From Varroa destructor (Eukaryota > Arthropoda > Arachnida > Mesostigmata > Varroidae), in the NCBI RefSeq assembly GCF_002443255.2, contig NW_019211454.1, positions 57,438,608 through 57,502,607 of the forward strand: a stretch of 64,000 bases of DNA. Direction: 5' to 3'. Of the stretch, positions 36,690-50,889 are shown one piece after another. Each line of letters opens with the position of its first letter. Within the stretch, counting starts at the first letter, position 1. Made by a program: the position numbers and the translations under genes. Below the pieces are notes generated by a model. It worked only from the letters and a program-made list of their open reading frames with translations, was not told the DNA's origin and did not search any database.

Positions 36690-39600
36690 ACAACTCCAGT
36701 AAGTAGAACGTGATAAAACTTAACAGCCGTGATGAATTTGAAAGTAAGCGCGTCACGGGCGGTCGGAATTTCTAAGTTGTAAGCGATTTGCAGAGGGTAT
36801 TTTCATGCGTGTAACAACACCTCGCCATCTCATGTCAGCGTAGAAAAACAGCCTGATAAACTCTATCTTCCTTAGAATATATTTGGATTACAGCGTCAAT
36901 TTCTACCTAGCACAACAATAGGATAAATAAATTGTGCGCTAATAGTGGAAGATAAAAAAATAACGATATCGAAAACGACGTTTTCGGTCGCTGCCTTAGC
37001 ATAGTAACATTGTTATCGTTCTACAAGTGACCTATCTATCTAACGAGAATCCGCTCCATCCCGTTTAAGGCTTATCGATTGCCCTTTCGCGGTCAGTATA
37101 ATCAGTAAACGTAACTAATATATCGTAGTCGAGACCCGACGAAACAACTCATCGCAACAGTTACTTACAGTCATACTGCCAAACAATAGTTCTATTAAGT
37201 CATAGTTGTAACTTGCGTAGCGGTTCTTTAACAGTAAACCCGGTTTCAGCCAGCCTGTAGTAGTCATGCTTATAGAACACGCTGAATGGGTATTAGGAAA
37301 GAGCTATTTATGAGGCTTATTATTATTATCGTTATTCAATTTTCAGCCTGACCAGATCTTGATGAAGGCAGAACTGCCTCGCCGTATATAAAGTTGACCG
37401 GTTTTTTTTTTACACTATTGGCATCGATCTTTATGAAAACTTCTGGGCTCTTATCTAAACTATGGGCTTTTTCTCGAGCGACGCTGTTATCCTCCTCATA
37501 TTATTTGATATCTCCTTAGATGGCGTCGTAACGCGTTAACTGTTTAATCAAACAGATAATCTCACAGCCCGTCAACTTTATTAGAGTCTAAACTAGTCCG
37601 TTTCCTTCAGAATCTTTAATAATAAGTGTCGCGTCAGGACCATATACTCGCTACCGACCTAGGATATTCCTTACCAAATCGAAACACTCTAACAGAGTGC
37701 TGATTTTTTTTATTTGTCGTTTCTGACCACAGCTTCAAAGTGATCACTTTACTTTTTCGTTTAACAATATTTCTTTACAAAATAGTACTACCCCCTTCGT
37801 GCCCAACCCGCTTTACGGTAACTCATCATAACGGTGTGTGCATTGTTACATCGGTATACGACATCTAAATTCATATGGCATTGAACAGTGGGCGCCGACC
37901 GCTGTTTTGTAGACTGTTTCCAAGAGTTACTGCGGGCGTCGGTGTGTTTGTTTCGTTTTCATATTGCAAGATGCTAGCTAGTGAACCAATATCTATATCG
38001 TAAGCAGCTTTTTTTATGGATCGAAAAAACCTGTTCCCCGTCGCGTTGCGCCCGTCAAGAATAGTACCTCACCTGGATTTGCTCAACAATTTCCCACTAG
38101 AACTTCTACTACCAGTTAATTCGTCTTCAATGATCGCAACCCGGCCTGCCGATACAAAACGTGTCGGAATCGTGTCGGGAATCCGTTTTTTGACAGAACC
38201 TTCGTTCAGCGTCTACTTCTCCGGTAGAAGACTAGCGTACGCAGATCGAGTGACATCATCGATAAGCTACAGCAGATTATAATAGCTGTTTTCCGCTTGT
38301 GAACTGTTACAAAAGTTAATAAAACATAAATAGTTAATAAATAAACGTTAATAAACTGGAAAAAATAATCTAGTTACCAAAAATATTATACACTTTTTTA
38401 TTTATCATTACATTTTCGTCTTATCTTCGAGAGGTATGGCAAGAAACGGCTATTCGAAATTCGTCTCCGTTACCGTTTGAATGATATCTTATGTTTTGGG
38501 TTAAAATGGGTTCAACGCATATTATCACAGCCAACATCTTATAATTCATCGATCCCGTAATTAAAATAGTTGTTTCCACTCCTCTATATCAGTAGATATC
38601 ATTTCGGAAACATACAACACCATGCTGTAAAAGTCCTTGGCTAAAAAGGACCGAACAAACATCAAGCGCACTTTTTACCCAGAAAAAAACATCTCTCTCT
38701 ATGAGTCTGAATTTCGTTCGACGACCTTAACCCGTTGTCAGATTTGTGTGTTCTCCTACGAATTGGGAAAGTCAAACCTATTCAACCTATGTGACGTGAC
38801 CAACGACTATGGTCTGCGATGATCGATCGTCTCTCTATGTATACTGTAAACAGAATTGTCGGCTCAAACAGGATCGGCGTTCTACCGAATTGTTGCTATC
38901 GCTATAAACATGAAGTTTTAAGTGTCCATAGAATCACTTCTTATACATAAGTATATGAAACGATGACTACGAATTACTCTGAAGACGTTTAGATGTTCAA
39001 GGTGAAGCAATTTTTTGTTCTACGATCTTTAAAGGCCTGCACATCGTGCACTTGCAGTCAATGAGGCACATCCCCTCAGCAGTTTGATGCTTACCCTATG
39101 AAGGCCAACTACCCGCCTTTCTTCCCCATTTGTCATACTCTCCACCATTGTGTCATACACATCGTCCTTCACTCGTACGTAATGCAGTAATCGCACTTTG
39201 CAATACGATAAATCCAACTTCATTCATATGGAAACACCTTTTGTATTCAGGCCTAAATGAGCCGGTCCAATCAGCGAGCGATTATAACCGATTATATTAC
39301 AGTTTTTACCATTCTTCTTCTAGCGAAGGTACTACTTTTCAGTATCGAGTCCTTTCCATAGTGATTTGCCATAGCTACGATCTTATAGCGCGAGTTATAT
39401 TACGCACTTTTTTCACCAGCCACAACTAAACACCGAGAGAGTGGCCCACACATTTGCCCTCCCGAGAACTGTTATAGACGTTAGTACTCCTTGCCGTCAA
39501 TCATTCGATCACCATCATCATCCAATTAGTGAATTATAAGTTTGCATCTGCATGAGCTTGGATATATTACAGTAATTTTTTTAGAGATAGAAAGGTTTTT

Positions 39601-41116
39601 GAATTCTCGACTTTTCAAACCCAAAGTTAGTATCTTATCTTAAATAGGCGCATGTATATGCTTAACGTAATCTCATAGCTAAATTGTACTTGTCGATTTT
39701 TACTACCCATAGATATGTTAGTACTCTATGTATGTATATATATAATATAACATACATTATTACGGTTTCAACAACAGAGTTCAACTTTTTGTATAGTTTT
39801 GCCTGTCTATATTTCGTTGCTTGTGTTCGATCATATTAAGCTGTCGCTCTGCACGAGCGCTTGGTTAAGAGTAAAAAAGCTATCAGAACTTCCAGTGATG
39901 GTTCTCCGTGTCAACTGGCCGATAATATGCCTTAAGGTATCTGCAATTGCCGGCCTCATCTAACATTGATCTTCTCTCTTCATGACTTGTCCACAAAATG
40001 TATCTTGTAGCTTTTACCAAGCTATTTTATAAACCAGGTCATACGGGCCTCCGTATGTAGAGATCTAACCGTATGGTGACCACTAAATCAGCAGTTTTGG
40101 TATTTGTCAAAGCGACACAAATTTTGACGGTGATCTACGTACGTATTACAAGCTATACGAGTGAAATGATGTCATGGGTCGCAACAGATGCCGTTGTAAG
40201 CAAACCGTGTAGATTCGAAATGGTTCCTTGATTGAACTCGGTCGTCATACATTTAGTTTATTAAAAAATGGCTCAATTTTATTTTATTCCCTGTATCATA
40301 ATTATTATCGTGTTTACGTGATCCAAACCAAATAACTTCTATGGAGTAGTCGTCATTTTCTGTATGTATTTTAAATTTTGTAATTTTGAGACTCCGCGGC
40401 TCGCCGAATTTTATTTACCGCCAATAATTTAGCCAATAATTTAAAAAGTGAGCGCCAAGGTTTGCCAAAATGTCGTGGTAAGCCCCCTAACTAATGTATA
40501 ATTACTGTTTGGTAGTAACAGTAAGGACTACTTTACGGACTGCCTAACTCCTGCTATTGGTAGATATATACCTTTTGCGTTTTTGCCTCAAAATGTTTCG
40601 ATCGCAGCTGCGTGACGAGATACGATTGTAAAAACCAGCTGTTTTATAAAGCAAACTCTTAGGATTCTTAACGCTTAAAGATCAATAAGGTAGACAATTT
40701 CCCTAGTAACTCGACGGTGCAAAGTAACCTGTGCCAGTCGACGGTGGATAGACGGAAAACCGCTAGGTGCTTGTACAGATCTAAATGGGAGGGTAATCAC
40801 CAATCGTGTTTCAAACACTAGGAAAAAGTTTAGCTCAGAATAGACTCAACTAATTCAACAGAACACATGTCTTACGAGCGTGAATACTAAAAAATAAAAG
40901 CAAGGTCAGTTTTTTAGTTAAGTAATATACGCAAGTCGAAGCCAGATGTGATTATTTCGGGTTGGTCCTAGCCCATCTCACTCTCTTTTTTGCATCTTCT
41001 GTTAGCCACTTTGAGTACAAACGACACGGTAATTTGTACTCATATACATATACGAATACCTAGGATATTCTATAAAATTTCTAAAAAAGACTACCACAGG
41101 TAGGCGTGCCTCGTCA
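36690..41116. other. Unassigned AT-rich sequence
   Basis: Short frames only (up to about 99 codons) with no domain recognised. Contains the GTTAATAAA cluster. Confidence 0.6.
38315..38356. repeat. Three imperfect copies of GTTAATAAA
   Basis: GTTAATAAA starts at 38315, 38333 and 38348, separated by short AT-rich spacers. A local low-complexity repeat. Confidence 0.75.
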
Positions 41117-41336
41117 TTAGAATGTTAACCATAGCGGCGTATAAATCATGTCGACTTTTGGGCTCCACTGCTGGGATTTGCGTTGTTCTAACTGTACTTT
41201 GCCAAACAAGACCCCTATAGATACACTGTTCCTGCGAAGAACTTCGTCTTGCTCTGTTCTCTTGGCCATCGTTTCTAGCAGAAACCTTCTTCTCATCTGG
41301 GGTCCCGTAAGTCCCTCTCTTAGCATTAGGAACTTT
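41117..41336 (-). other. Possible minus-strand exon, family not recognised
   Basis: The minus-strand frame following a CACCCAG acceptor-like site reads RKFLMLREGLTGPQMRRRF, then ETMAKRTEQDEVLRRNSVSI, then KVQLEQRKSQQWSPKVD. The composition (charged, few rare residues) is coding-like. However, the opposite strand is also open for 104 codons, and no homology can be named. Confidence 0.2.
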
Positions 41337-42123
41337 CTGGGTGAATTTTTAGCTTCATGTAAGCTTGTTGAGACTGTCACGCGGGTTGTCACTGTCATCC
41401 TAATCTCGGGTAAATTAGAAACAACTCGAATTAAAATCGTGAACGTCCTCTGGTCTCTCTGAAAGAATCATCCCGTTCGCTTTTGCCCAGGACGGCAGTA
41501 CAGCTTTTGAAAAATGTATTAAAGATGCGTAAGCGTACATGAGGTATGAATAAATAAGGATAAGACTGAGCCACAATTTAATTTTGGTTTAAATCGACGT
41601 GTAAAGTAGGTAGGCGAATCAAAATTTCATATACCACTATGAGTATCTTATTAATGGGTTAATTTTCATATTTTTCCTTGCACATTTAGCCCAGATATCG
41701 CTAGTAGCATATTTAAACGTAAAAGTACAATTTAATATTTCGCCGTTCACTTCGTTACAAGACTTTATCGTGGCTACATTGGCTTTGTAACAACTACATC
41801 TTGGCCTACTGACAAATTATAATAGCGTATTAACGTTTGTTAACTAGGAAATTTATGGAAATCCAACATTATATAAGATCTGACTCTATTCCTTGGATAT
41901 CCTTAAGGGATAAATTAATTAATTTCAGTGTATTTTTATGTATATCTTTATGTCAGTATATACATTTTGCTCGTCGGATTATATTTGTTGAATTTAAAAA
42001 CTTTACCATCTTATCGGCCTTGTACCAAGGCCCCAAGAATGCCTGAAGACATTTCCCTATTGATATTTGCGCCAATGATCTATACATTGACAGCAATGCT
42101 TGTGGGCATGTCATGCGAACTAC

Positions 42124-42263
42124 TGGAAAATAGGTAGCGATAGGATCGATGGAGATAGATCTGCCTCTGTTCTTGCCCAATTCACGTTTCAAACGAGCGC
42201 TTAATTGTCTTCGAATATTATTACGTGGGATTGGCCCCTCTGTACACTGAACTTCCTCATGGA
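42124..42263 (-). other. Possible minus-strand exon with strong acceptor, family not recognised
   Basis: On the minus strand a long pyrimidine tract, TTACCTCTCTTCTATTCCCA followed by CCAG, precedes a frame reading HEEVQCTEGPIPRNNIRRQL, then SARLKRELGKNRGRSISID and PIATYFP. A GTAGTT follows as a weak donor. The acceptor is the best seen outside the Sidestep-like gene. The open frame extends on both sides (41953-42333). Function unknown. Confidence 0.3.
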
Positions 42264-43441
42264 CTGGTGGGAATAGAAGAGAGGTAACAGGACGTGTGAG
42301 TCTAGGTAGGATCATGAAATTATTTTTCTCCAAATCCAGTCAACCCAACCGTTGGAAGCAAAAAGCTGACTTAATTACCTTTTTGGGCGTACCCGAAGAA
42401 ATGAAATCCACGTTACGGATTACACGTGTTCGCTCGTAAATTGAACTAAATTACACTATATTTATCTAGCCAACTTTAATTCTAGAGGATTCACACTCTA
42501 GTAGGCTCCGTTTGTACCCGCCATGTCCATTGAAAATGAAACACTCTGAAGTTTATAGAAAATATTCCTATGGTCATTTAATTATGACAGAGAAATCGTG
42601 CCGGCGAAGGGTCAAGGCTAACTGAAAGTAATGTCAAACGTAGAGGCAAATGGGTCAATGTCGACGCCCTCCAGGCTTGCAGTCTACGTATGGATGTTCC
42701 GAGTGATAAAAGTTGAACGGCATTTAGTGAGTATGATGTGGTACTTTTATTTACTTTGCCTGAAGAGATCGCCTTTACGGATGACGACTTCGCCGGTAAC
42801 TTTTCCTGTAGTTCCGGTGGTGCTATCTGTTCAATCGGTCCACCCATTTAGTTATCAAACCTTTAGAACTATCCTATATATAGCCCGGTCGCGCCTTTTT
42901 CCTAGTTATCTTTACTGTTTTAATATGTATTTCCGCTGGTTACATCGACGAGATAGTATTGAAATAATAATGGAGATGAAAGCCATCCCCTCTTACGATC
43001 GTAAGGGATCGGTGTTGATGTATACTTGCATTTTTTCTAATAGAACGATTCGTTTCATTGGCATGTAGAAACAAAGCAATGGGCCGTCAAAATCACTGTT
43101 GGCTTAATAATTATTGCTTTTCACAATGAAATCAGGGCCACACTGCCAGCGTTGAAGGGCCTGACGCTGTTGCTTGATCTGTTTTGGTCGTCATTTTCAG
43201 CTGCTGCGGCAGCTAGTCTGAGATGAATGCATATGTGTGCATGCTGTACACAAAGCTTTCCTCTAAACTCCAGTAGCAATCAATTCATCATCAGTAGCAA
43301 TCATTGTTAAGGAAGAGTAGTGCGGCTGTGAACGATACGAGCATTGCGATGCGATAAGTGAGCGGTCGTACGCGACCGTGAATCGTTTCTAGGGCCGACA
43401 TGACAACAATCATTCATATCTAATAGGGACATTTCTCTATC

Positions 43442-43459
43442 TATATATATATATATATA
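43442..43459. repeat. (TA)9 followed by a nearby (GCAT)4 tract
   Basis: TA dinucleotides at 43442-43459, with a separate GCAT repeat at 43485-43500. Both lie in non-coding AT-rich DNA. Confidence 0.9.
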
Positions 43460-44625
43460 GCAAAACTTTGTTGCAGTGGCATTTGCATGCATGCATGCAT
43501 ACAAACGATGAACTAAACAACGGTACGTACAATTACAAAGTAGACGACTTCACTCGATGGCGCATGCCCCCTCAAAGATATCAGCTGGTCTAAAATATAC
43601 GGATGACCGATCGACTTGGGACACTTCGTATGTACGCGTATGGCGACTAACTGAAACGGTGTCGTTAAAAGATTGCAATGAATGAAATCATTACGTTAGA
43701 TGACCAATTGAGTAATAGAACAAACGGGATTTCTATTTGATAAACTCCTGTTAGTTTTATTTCAAAGTAGAGAGAGATTAAGCAATGCATGATTTTCGAA
43801 TAGCAACGGCTGCATGCGAAGATGCCCTATACATCCCGCTTCGTTCCGTTATTGGGCCTACGTTAGATAATGACTGTCGAATCAGTATTTAATTATGTCC
43901 GTCGAAAGAAGACAAATTGTTTTTGGCGAAGTAAATTGCTGGGGGTTATCAGTCCTATCTGAATAAGCCGTTACGGTTCGAATGCTTTACTTGATGATTA
44001 ATTACAATTTAAGGCATACGTAACATTTACTCCTGTTGACCTGAAACCCAGCAAAGGGAAGAGTGGCTCGTGCAGCGTCTTTAGCTGTATTTTTTTGTTT
44101 GTTGGTAAAACATTCACCTTGGATTGAGTATTGTTATCAGCGTTGTAAAATAATCTTAGAATCACAGTAGTGGCCTACCTTTACGTCGTTAAACGTGGCT
44201 CTATCCAAGAAATTAAGAAACTTCACGACGTGTAGTTTTCCCGTTGTCGTTTGTCACATTGGAACCTGTAAAAGGCTCAGTTTCTAGCACTTATTACGCC
44301 AACTAGACCTTCCTTGTTTTTTTTTTATGTCAGAACTGTATACTGGCTCCGTATGTGTCGTGCAGTTTTACTACAGATATCTACTACCCAAACATTGCCA
44401 CTGCTCCGTATCTCTGACAAAAAAAATGCGTGAGATTTTACCGGCACGCCGACGAGCTCGAACTGTTACATCGTTTCGAGTTGTTTTTATGTATGTGAGT
44501 GTACCGAAGTCTCTTATGGCTTTTTTAGCATTAATACTTACCCCTTTCTTACAGAATACTTTTGGCATACTTTACCGTGTTAGAAGTACAACACGGCGCA
44601 GTTCCCTTTCCCTCTATTTCTTCCC

Positions 44626-44628
<3 letters not shown>

Positions 44629-44675
<47 letters not shown>
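44629..44675. repeat. (TA)n microsatellite, about 23 repeats
   Basis: Continuous alternating A and T for 47 bases, ending at TATACATATG. The longest simple repeat in the window. Confidence 0.97.
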
Positions 44676-44680
<5 letters not shown>

Positions 44681-47600
44681 GAATGCACAGTTCTATAGCA
44701 CAAAAAGCCGTTGATCCAAACTACTTCACGCTGATCTCTTTTTTCAAGCTAGCACCGAGTAACTAGCCATTTCAAATATCTTAATTATCTGTAGCATGTT
44801 TAAATCAACAACGCAGTCGGTCTTGCGTTTCCCTGTTGGGGGACGTATTCCTATATATTTACATATTTATCCATGCATATATTCATACATCTTCTTCTCT
44901 ATAATGATCCAAAGTAGAGAGCAATTTCGATTTCCACAATTCCATCAAGATACATTACCTAGGTCCTAGTGTGCGCAAGCTGGCGAATTGATTTTATGTG
45001 CTAGTTTCAGAAGGTAACCGAGGTAGTCGTCTTCGAAATGTTCAGATTAGCCCTAATTCCAATTCAAAGCACAGAAACGAAAAAGCAGACACACCTCTTT
45101 GCGCCACAGTAATGCCGGTTGAGCCGATGACCGTCTACATGGTCAAGTTTAACCCAATCCTTCAGTCTACAGTTAAACGATGGCGCCATTCTTCAATGAT
45201 TTTCTACAGTATCTGTTCACGTTACCAACCATTAATTGACCGACTATGGGTAAAACACAAGCGAACGTAATAGTTACTCGTCTAGAAAGGCAAATTACGT
45301 AGCGCGACTGGCTTAGTGTAATCCCCTTAATCGGTCTTGCCCGTTGATTTCTTGTTTTCATTGCCTCGAGAAATTCGTTATCTTACAGTTGAAAGTAAAC
45401 AAACGCGTTAGTCCGCAATGGGAATTGGTAAAGGCATATATAAAGGTATACTGAAATGGCAATTTTGTCACGGAGGTCTTCACGTCACAGCCGACGAAAG
45501 CAATAGGAATCCCGACGTTAACGTGCGACGTCATAACAAGAAAGTTTCACGCTTTCAATTTCTAACAAACGTCCCTGCCAAATCATTATTACCCAGCAGC
45601 GGAACTCCTCAGCCGATCCTTCGAGGTGATAAGTCATTTATCCACTATTACAAGACAACTTCAGCCAACAAGCGCGAGTAAATATTTTAAGCTCGACGGA
45701 TTAGGACAGTCACTACTCCTACCTAGGCTCTGGCAGAGCAACTTTCACAACCTTTTCCACGTACGGGCTAACATTGTCGTGAATAAGGATTACTTCGTTT
45801 CGTCTATCGAATTGTTAGATAGCTCCGTTCGCTCGAAGCGATTGGAATATGTACGGATCCTTACCAGCCAGTTTGATGTTATCAAACACTTCTCACTGTA
45901 TTATAACACTCTTTCAATAATACCAAGCGCAAATCTTTATTTAGCTATCATACAGATCCAACTTAACTCTAGGCTTAAGCATATCTCCCGAAGTTACTTA
46001 TTTCTTTTTTTGCTTTATGTTGACGTTGGGATATCACTTGTAGGCAGTGACAGTTGTATATAGAAACCTGTTATTGAATCTGCGTGTTGGCCAACGTTTG
46101 ACGAAAGGTTAGGGGCCAATAAAAAGCATTATCTGTGCGTTTTACGCAGTCTGGGTAATTGTCAACATTTTAAATCCAGGCAGCGACCGAACGAGAACGC
46201 CCATCAATAGCCGCCATCACCTCGAAGCGCGTCAGAAAAAATCAAAGTTAAGAGTGCAGAAAGATAAAACGGGCATAATACGAAGTCTGCCGCTCAAATT
46301 TATCGCTTAGTATCATGAGCACCGTAGGAGCTCTCCTCATGCATATAAAATCTATACATGAGATCTTTAATGAAGTTTCGCTGATGAGAAAGTCAAACAT
46401 AGCGAGTCAACGCACGACGAAGTACCTACGTAATTCCACAGGGTGACGAATCGAATTAGATATGCGTCTACAGACTAACAAGTTCATCGTGGTCTCCCGG
46501 CACTGACACCTCGACATTGCGCGACCCAGACAACAATCTGGAGTGAAACTGTTTGTTAGGTACCACGGGTCATGAGGGATGATAACCGTAAAAATCTCCT
46601 TTAAAAAAGTTATCGAACTTTCCTTTTTAAGCATGATATTCGCCTTCACTATAAAAAGGCCTTAAATGTGGTTGTAGAATTACGGAACTTGATTAATAAG
46701 TCATATTTAGCTAATTAAGGAACCTTTACTAAAAAAAAAAACTGAAATCTTCGATCACATCGTAACAGACAGAGGGTTAACTATCCGTTGTGTTGTTTGA
46801 ATAGAAGTTGAGTCTGTAATAATCGATCATGGAATCGTTAATACCGAATCATGAAAAATTTCAATGAAATGAATGAAAATTTCCTTAAAAGACAAAGGGC
46901 AGCTTAGTGTTTACCTGGTAATCATGAATCACAGAAAATATTGGCATCATTGGAAGACGACACATCTCGCATTGAAAACGAGATAATCCGGCAATAAAAA
47001 AAATAATTAACCATATGGATAATAGTCACATGGGGTAACTAAATTAAAAGAGATCCTCCACTAATACAATTGTGTGTAGATTGCACAAATCGTTGCAACA
47101 AAAATTTGAAGTTTTTTTTTTTAAACTGCGTGTTAAAAATTATTTTAACGTTTAATTTTTAAACGTTTAATTTCTGGTATTTCATAAGCAAGAATGGGTT
47201 TTTGTGCTAAGAATTGTCTGACAATATCTCGCCAGCTATCATAGTTCGTCTGAACAATTTATACCCTTAAAGTCTATCTGACGCATGATTTGCAAAATAG
47301 ACTTTTAATCCATTACGATCTAGTGATCAAGCAAAATACCACCGGATAAGGGAAAAGGTACGGACCGTTATCGGTAGCATTTATTGCTTTTTCGGGTTCT
47401 CCCACAGGAGTTTTTGGAATCAGCTTTTCTTTCGGCTTACTTGGACAGATTATCAATCATGGAGTTATATCTAAATACCAAAAATATTGCTTGTCATATA
47501 CGCAGATACTCGATTGAAAACTGCTTTAAACTGAATCTTCTCTACTTCAGCTCAAATGAAGGTTTTCAGTGGAATTGATTAGAAGTTCTAGTTTAAGTTT

Positions 47601-48363
47601 GCAACCTACTCTTATGAAAACAGGCCTGAAACCTGAGTGACCTATTTTGATGGCGCTTAACCAGCCCTCTTGAGAAGCGTAGGAGGTTTGTTTGTGCTAA
47701 AAATGGCAAATACGTATCGATGCATCCACAAGCCATCTATTTCCAATACAGCGAAACTGTTTCTAAATCAAGTTACTTTTAAGTACGTATCTAGGAATTG
47801 GCAAAGGAATGAATATTAAAATGGAAAATCGACCTTCGTTCAAAGACTATGCATGTATAATAGTATAACGTGCAACGGATGTCTTAAATAGCTTTGATAT
47901 ATTTCTAACACGAGGAGACGTCATTGTTATGCATCTCCATCTACTTTGCTGTTCTAAATGTCTTCTCTAAATCCAAAGTGATCTGACAACAGCAAAAGAA
48001 GAAAGCTAGCGATATCTCAACGTAGCAATATCGAAACATATCAGCGTAAAACGCTCCCCGTGTCTCATATCTACGCCAGTAGGATAGATAAAACTGCAAA
48101 CTTATTTGTAACAAAATGCAAATAAGTGGCGATAAAATTAATGACTTCGTTGTTTGTAGAAACGCATCAAACAGCCAAACTGATAGAGCAGCTCTCCTTT
48201 ACAACGAGAAATCGCTAGTTTGTGAACTCAGAGATTTAAGGGCACGAAGAGCTGGTATTCTTCAGTGTAGCAAGTCCCCTTGTTTGAGAAGGTGACAGTT
48301 TGTGTCCTTGTACCGAGGCCACAAAGAAAGATGCTTTCTTTGGGTTTCTTGCGGCTGTTGCGT

Positions 48364-48383
48364 AGCAGCAGCAGCAGCAGCAG
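48364..48383. repeat. (AGC)n trinucleotide repeat
   Basis: Six to seven AGC triplets. On the minus strand one open frame of about 70 codons would read the repeat as alanines, but the frame has no recognisable domain. Confidence 0.93.
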
Positions 48384-50691
48384 TCAAGCACCCTATAGGT
48401 TTAAAGAAGCACCACTTACTACACTGTAGCAGAAGAATGAACTGTCGATAAATTACCCTAATGACCATGCAGGTTAGGACCACGTTTTTCTCGTATAGAA
48501 CGGGTGTATGCTAGTAGGAAGATGTCACCAGGCGCCATGAAATCAAAAGAAGGAAAGAGAAGCTTGTCGAATCGACGGATACGATGACAGTTACACCATG
48601 GACTTGGTCCCTGACCGAATTTTTCTAAACAAATCCCAGCGGTCCCAAAGGTTTGTAAGTTGTAAATGAACATGTCAAGTTAGTTGCATTAAAAAATACA
48701 TCCCACAGAGACTGGATTTTCTACTTATGTGTGTACGTATTAGTACAGTAGAGATGGAGCTTTGGTTCATCGGGCAAAGACTATGGGCTAAGTTGTAAAT
48801 GTATAGATTTGTACAAACGTAGAGAGAATATTCGCCAATTACTAATACTGCAGCATTATGAGAATTTTCAGTAAATGAAACAATTGTACGCGCGACTGCA
48901 TAATATAATAATTGTCATAGATGTGTTTCCAAAACCTTTGTTTGCGTACATCTATATGCAAAGAATATTTGATGCATCTTGAAGAGTAGATACAAAAGGT
49001 ATGCATGTGAGCGTAATAACAATAAACTGTTTTTTTCACTTAAGTGACGGCTTTTAGAGCCAGGGTCTACATTGCCTGAATAGGGGCCGATAGGACTTCG
49101 CAAAACATCTCGAAATACCGTTCAGGTCATGTTCTAGGAAACATTCCTGTAACAAGCTTGACTTCAGTTGAAGTAACAGAACCATGACTGAGCGCGACTA
49201 TGCCCTTTCTCCTTCTGCAAGTCAATAGTCCACCAATCTAAATTTCTTTCTGTGCTTTATCTCGCCTGTTTTCAGGACAAAGGTAAGGCATTTAGCAGCT
49301 TTAATGAATTTCTTCCTCTGGTTTTGTTTCTTGCGTGGAAGATGTTGTAGAACTATGTATAGCTATCCTAAGCTCTATTATTTTGGCAGTAACTGCACGC
49401 CTGGGGCAAAAAAGAAGGTCGTCTGCGACGTAAGTTGAAAGGGCCGTATCCTTTAGCTAGAATCTGCCTTCATCCATTTCCTATTCTATATACGTAATGC
49501 TTACGTAGTTGCCCCACAGAGAGTACACCGCATTCTTGGAGGTGGGATTGGATTCCAAATGCTTAGGAGTTAGTTTCGTGTCCTTGGTAATTGCGGTTGG
49601 CTATCCCACATATTCTGTGCAGTTGATTTGAGTAGCGTCATCTCTAATTCGCATAGTTACCCCCCAAGTTCGACGCAAAACGATAACTGAAGTTCAGAAC
49701 CCACCGGCTCTAACATAATAATATGATTCAGCTAATAATAATAACATCAGCTACTCTATTTGGTAACTGCGTACTTCATTTGCTGGCTACCTGTTTACAA
49801 TGACCTCGTCTGGAATTTACCGCACACACGTTTCAGTGTCGCCCATGCACACATTGTACATACAATAGTAGTCTTCTCGAGAATGGAAACGGGTCAAAAA
49901 AGTAGTACGACTTGTTTTGTTTACAAAGTTCTTTACGGTAAATTATCATACTTATATGCAAACGGTTCAAGATACAGTGGGGCTGCATGGGGCATTGAAT
50001 TTCGAGCCCATAAGAAACCGGATAACCGGATACAGACAATGCTCATTTTACAAAAGAAACCCAAAAAATTAAGTGGCCATAGAGTACAACTCAACTTAGT
50101 ACAAATGCTTGTGTATATATGGCAATTTACAATAAGGCATCGTATCTGTGTTCCTCAAATTCTTCTCTTCTTGTGGTCAACATCGTTTTGTATGCGGTGG
50201 CTTTCAAATTAAGCTTTGGCGAACTAAGTCATCCGGACCAAATAATAGTATCGATATACGTAACATGTTGCGGGTAGTTACGACCATGGATCAGAATTTA
50301 CCATAAGCAATTATTTAACTCTCTCCTTATTTTTCACTTAACTACCTCCTCAGCCTTGTTGAATGACGGGCAGTTTTGAACGAAACTATTAATGGCCCAT
50401 ATAGCCTGACTTTGGCTCCTACAGCCCAACCATATAGGGCAGTGTAGGCCCACGACATTTTAAATTAATTGTAATGAACCCGTTTCGGCTTCATATTTGA
50501 ATAGTCTTCGATGGATACGCTGATCTTTTTCCCACGGCACCAATAACTTTCAATGATATATATATATAAGCTCATGAATGTAAATAGCAATGCTGCTAGT
50601 TCAGTCGTGGTTAAGTAAAAAAGCCCAGTTATAGGTATTATATTGTAAGTCTAGACCCAACAGCCTAATTATTCACAAGTTGGCGTGAGCC

Positions 50692-50889
50692 ACAATGTCC
50701 TGGAAGCCACAAAATCCTGGAAGAGACCGAATCAAGAAATTCCGAGATGAACTAGCTACACGACCACTAAATTGGAAACGCGGAAGCTACCAGATAAGTT
50801 GCCACCAGGGGCAGACTGCCTTTAAGGCCGGATTGCGAATAAGTGATAGGCTGGTTTGGAGTTCAGATTGCAAGCAGATGACAGGCTAG
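50692..50889 (+). pseudogene. Possible C-terminal tail of a second non-LTR retrotransposon
   Basis: A 64-codon frame reads GRDRIKKFRDELATRPLNWK and then GQTAF. This resembles the end of many non-LTR polyproteins, where RxKxRWxDxL, NW and a final GxAF/Y occur in that order. The following 350 bases (to 51250) are also GC-richer and lack a recognised frame, as expected of a 3' UTR or decayed tail. Homology is suggested by spacing of a few residues only. Confidence 0.3.

Larger units (their letters stand above)
42340..50680. other. Unassigned sequence with microsatellites
   Basis: Several frames of 60-150 codons on both strands, but none with recognisable domains. The repeats listed separately are the only structured elements I can support. 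Confidence 0.5.

Noticed and set aside
42631..43068. 145-codon plus-strand frame
   Set aside because: Length alone is not significant here. Composition is rich in rare residues, no domain is present, and the opposite strand is also open.
43960..44000. GGTTCGAAT B-box-like sequence
   Set aside because: No D-arm or acceptor stem at the right distance; a chance match.
49760..50212. 150-codon plus-strand frame starting with a GPCR-like AYFICWLPVY
   Set aside because: Only the first 20 residues resemble a transmembrane helix 6 motif; no DRY, NPxxY or further helices follow. Consistent with a chance frame.
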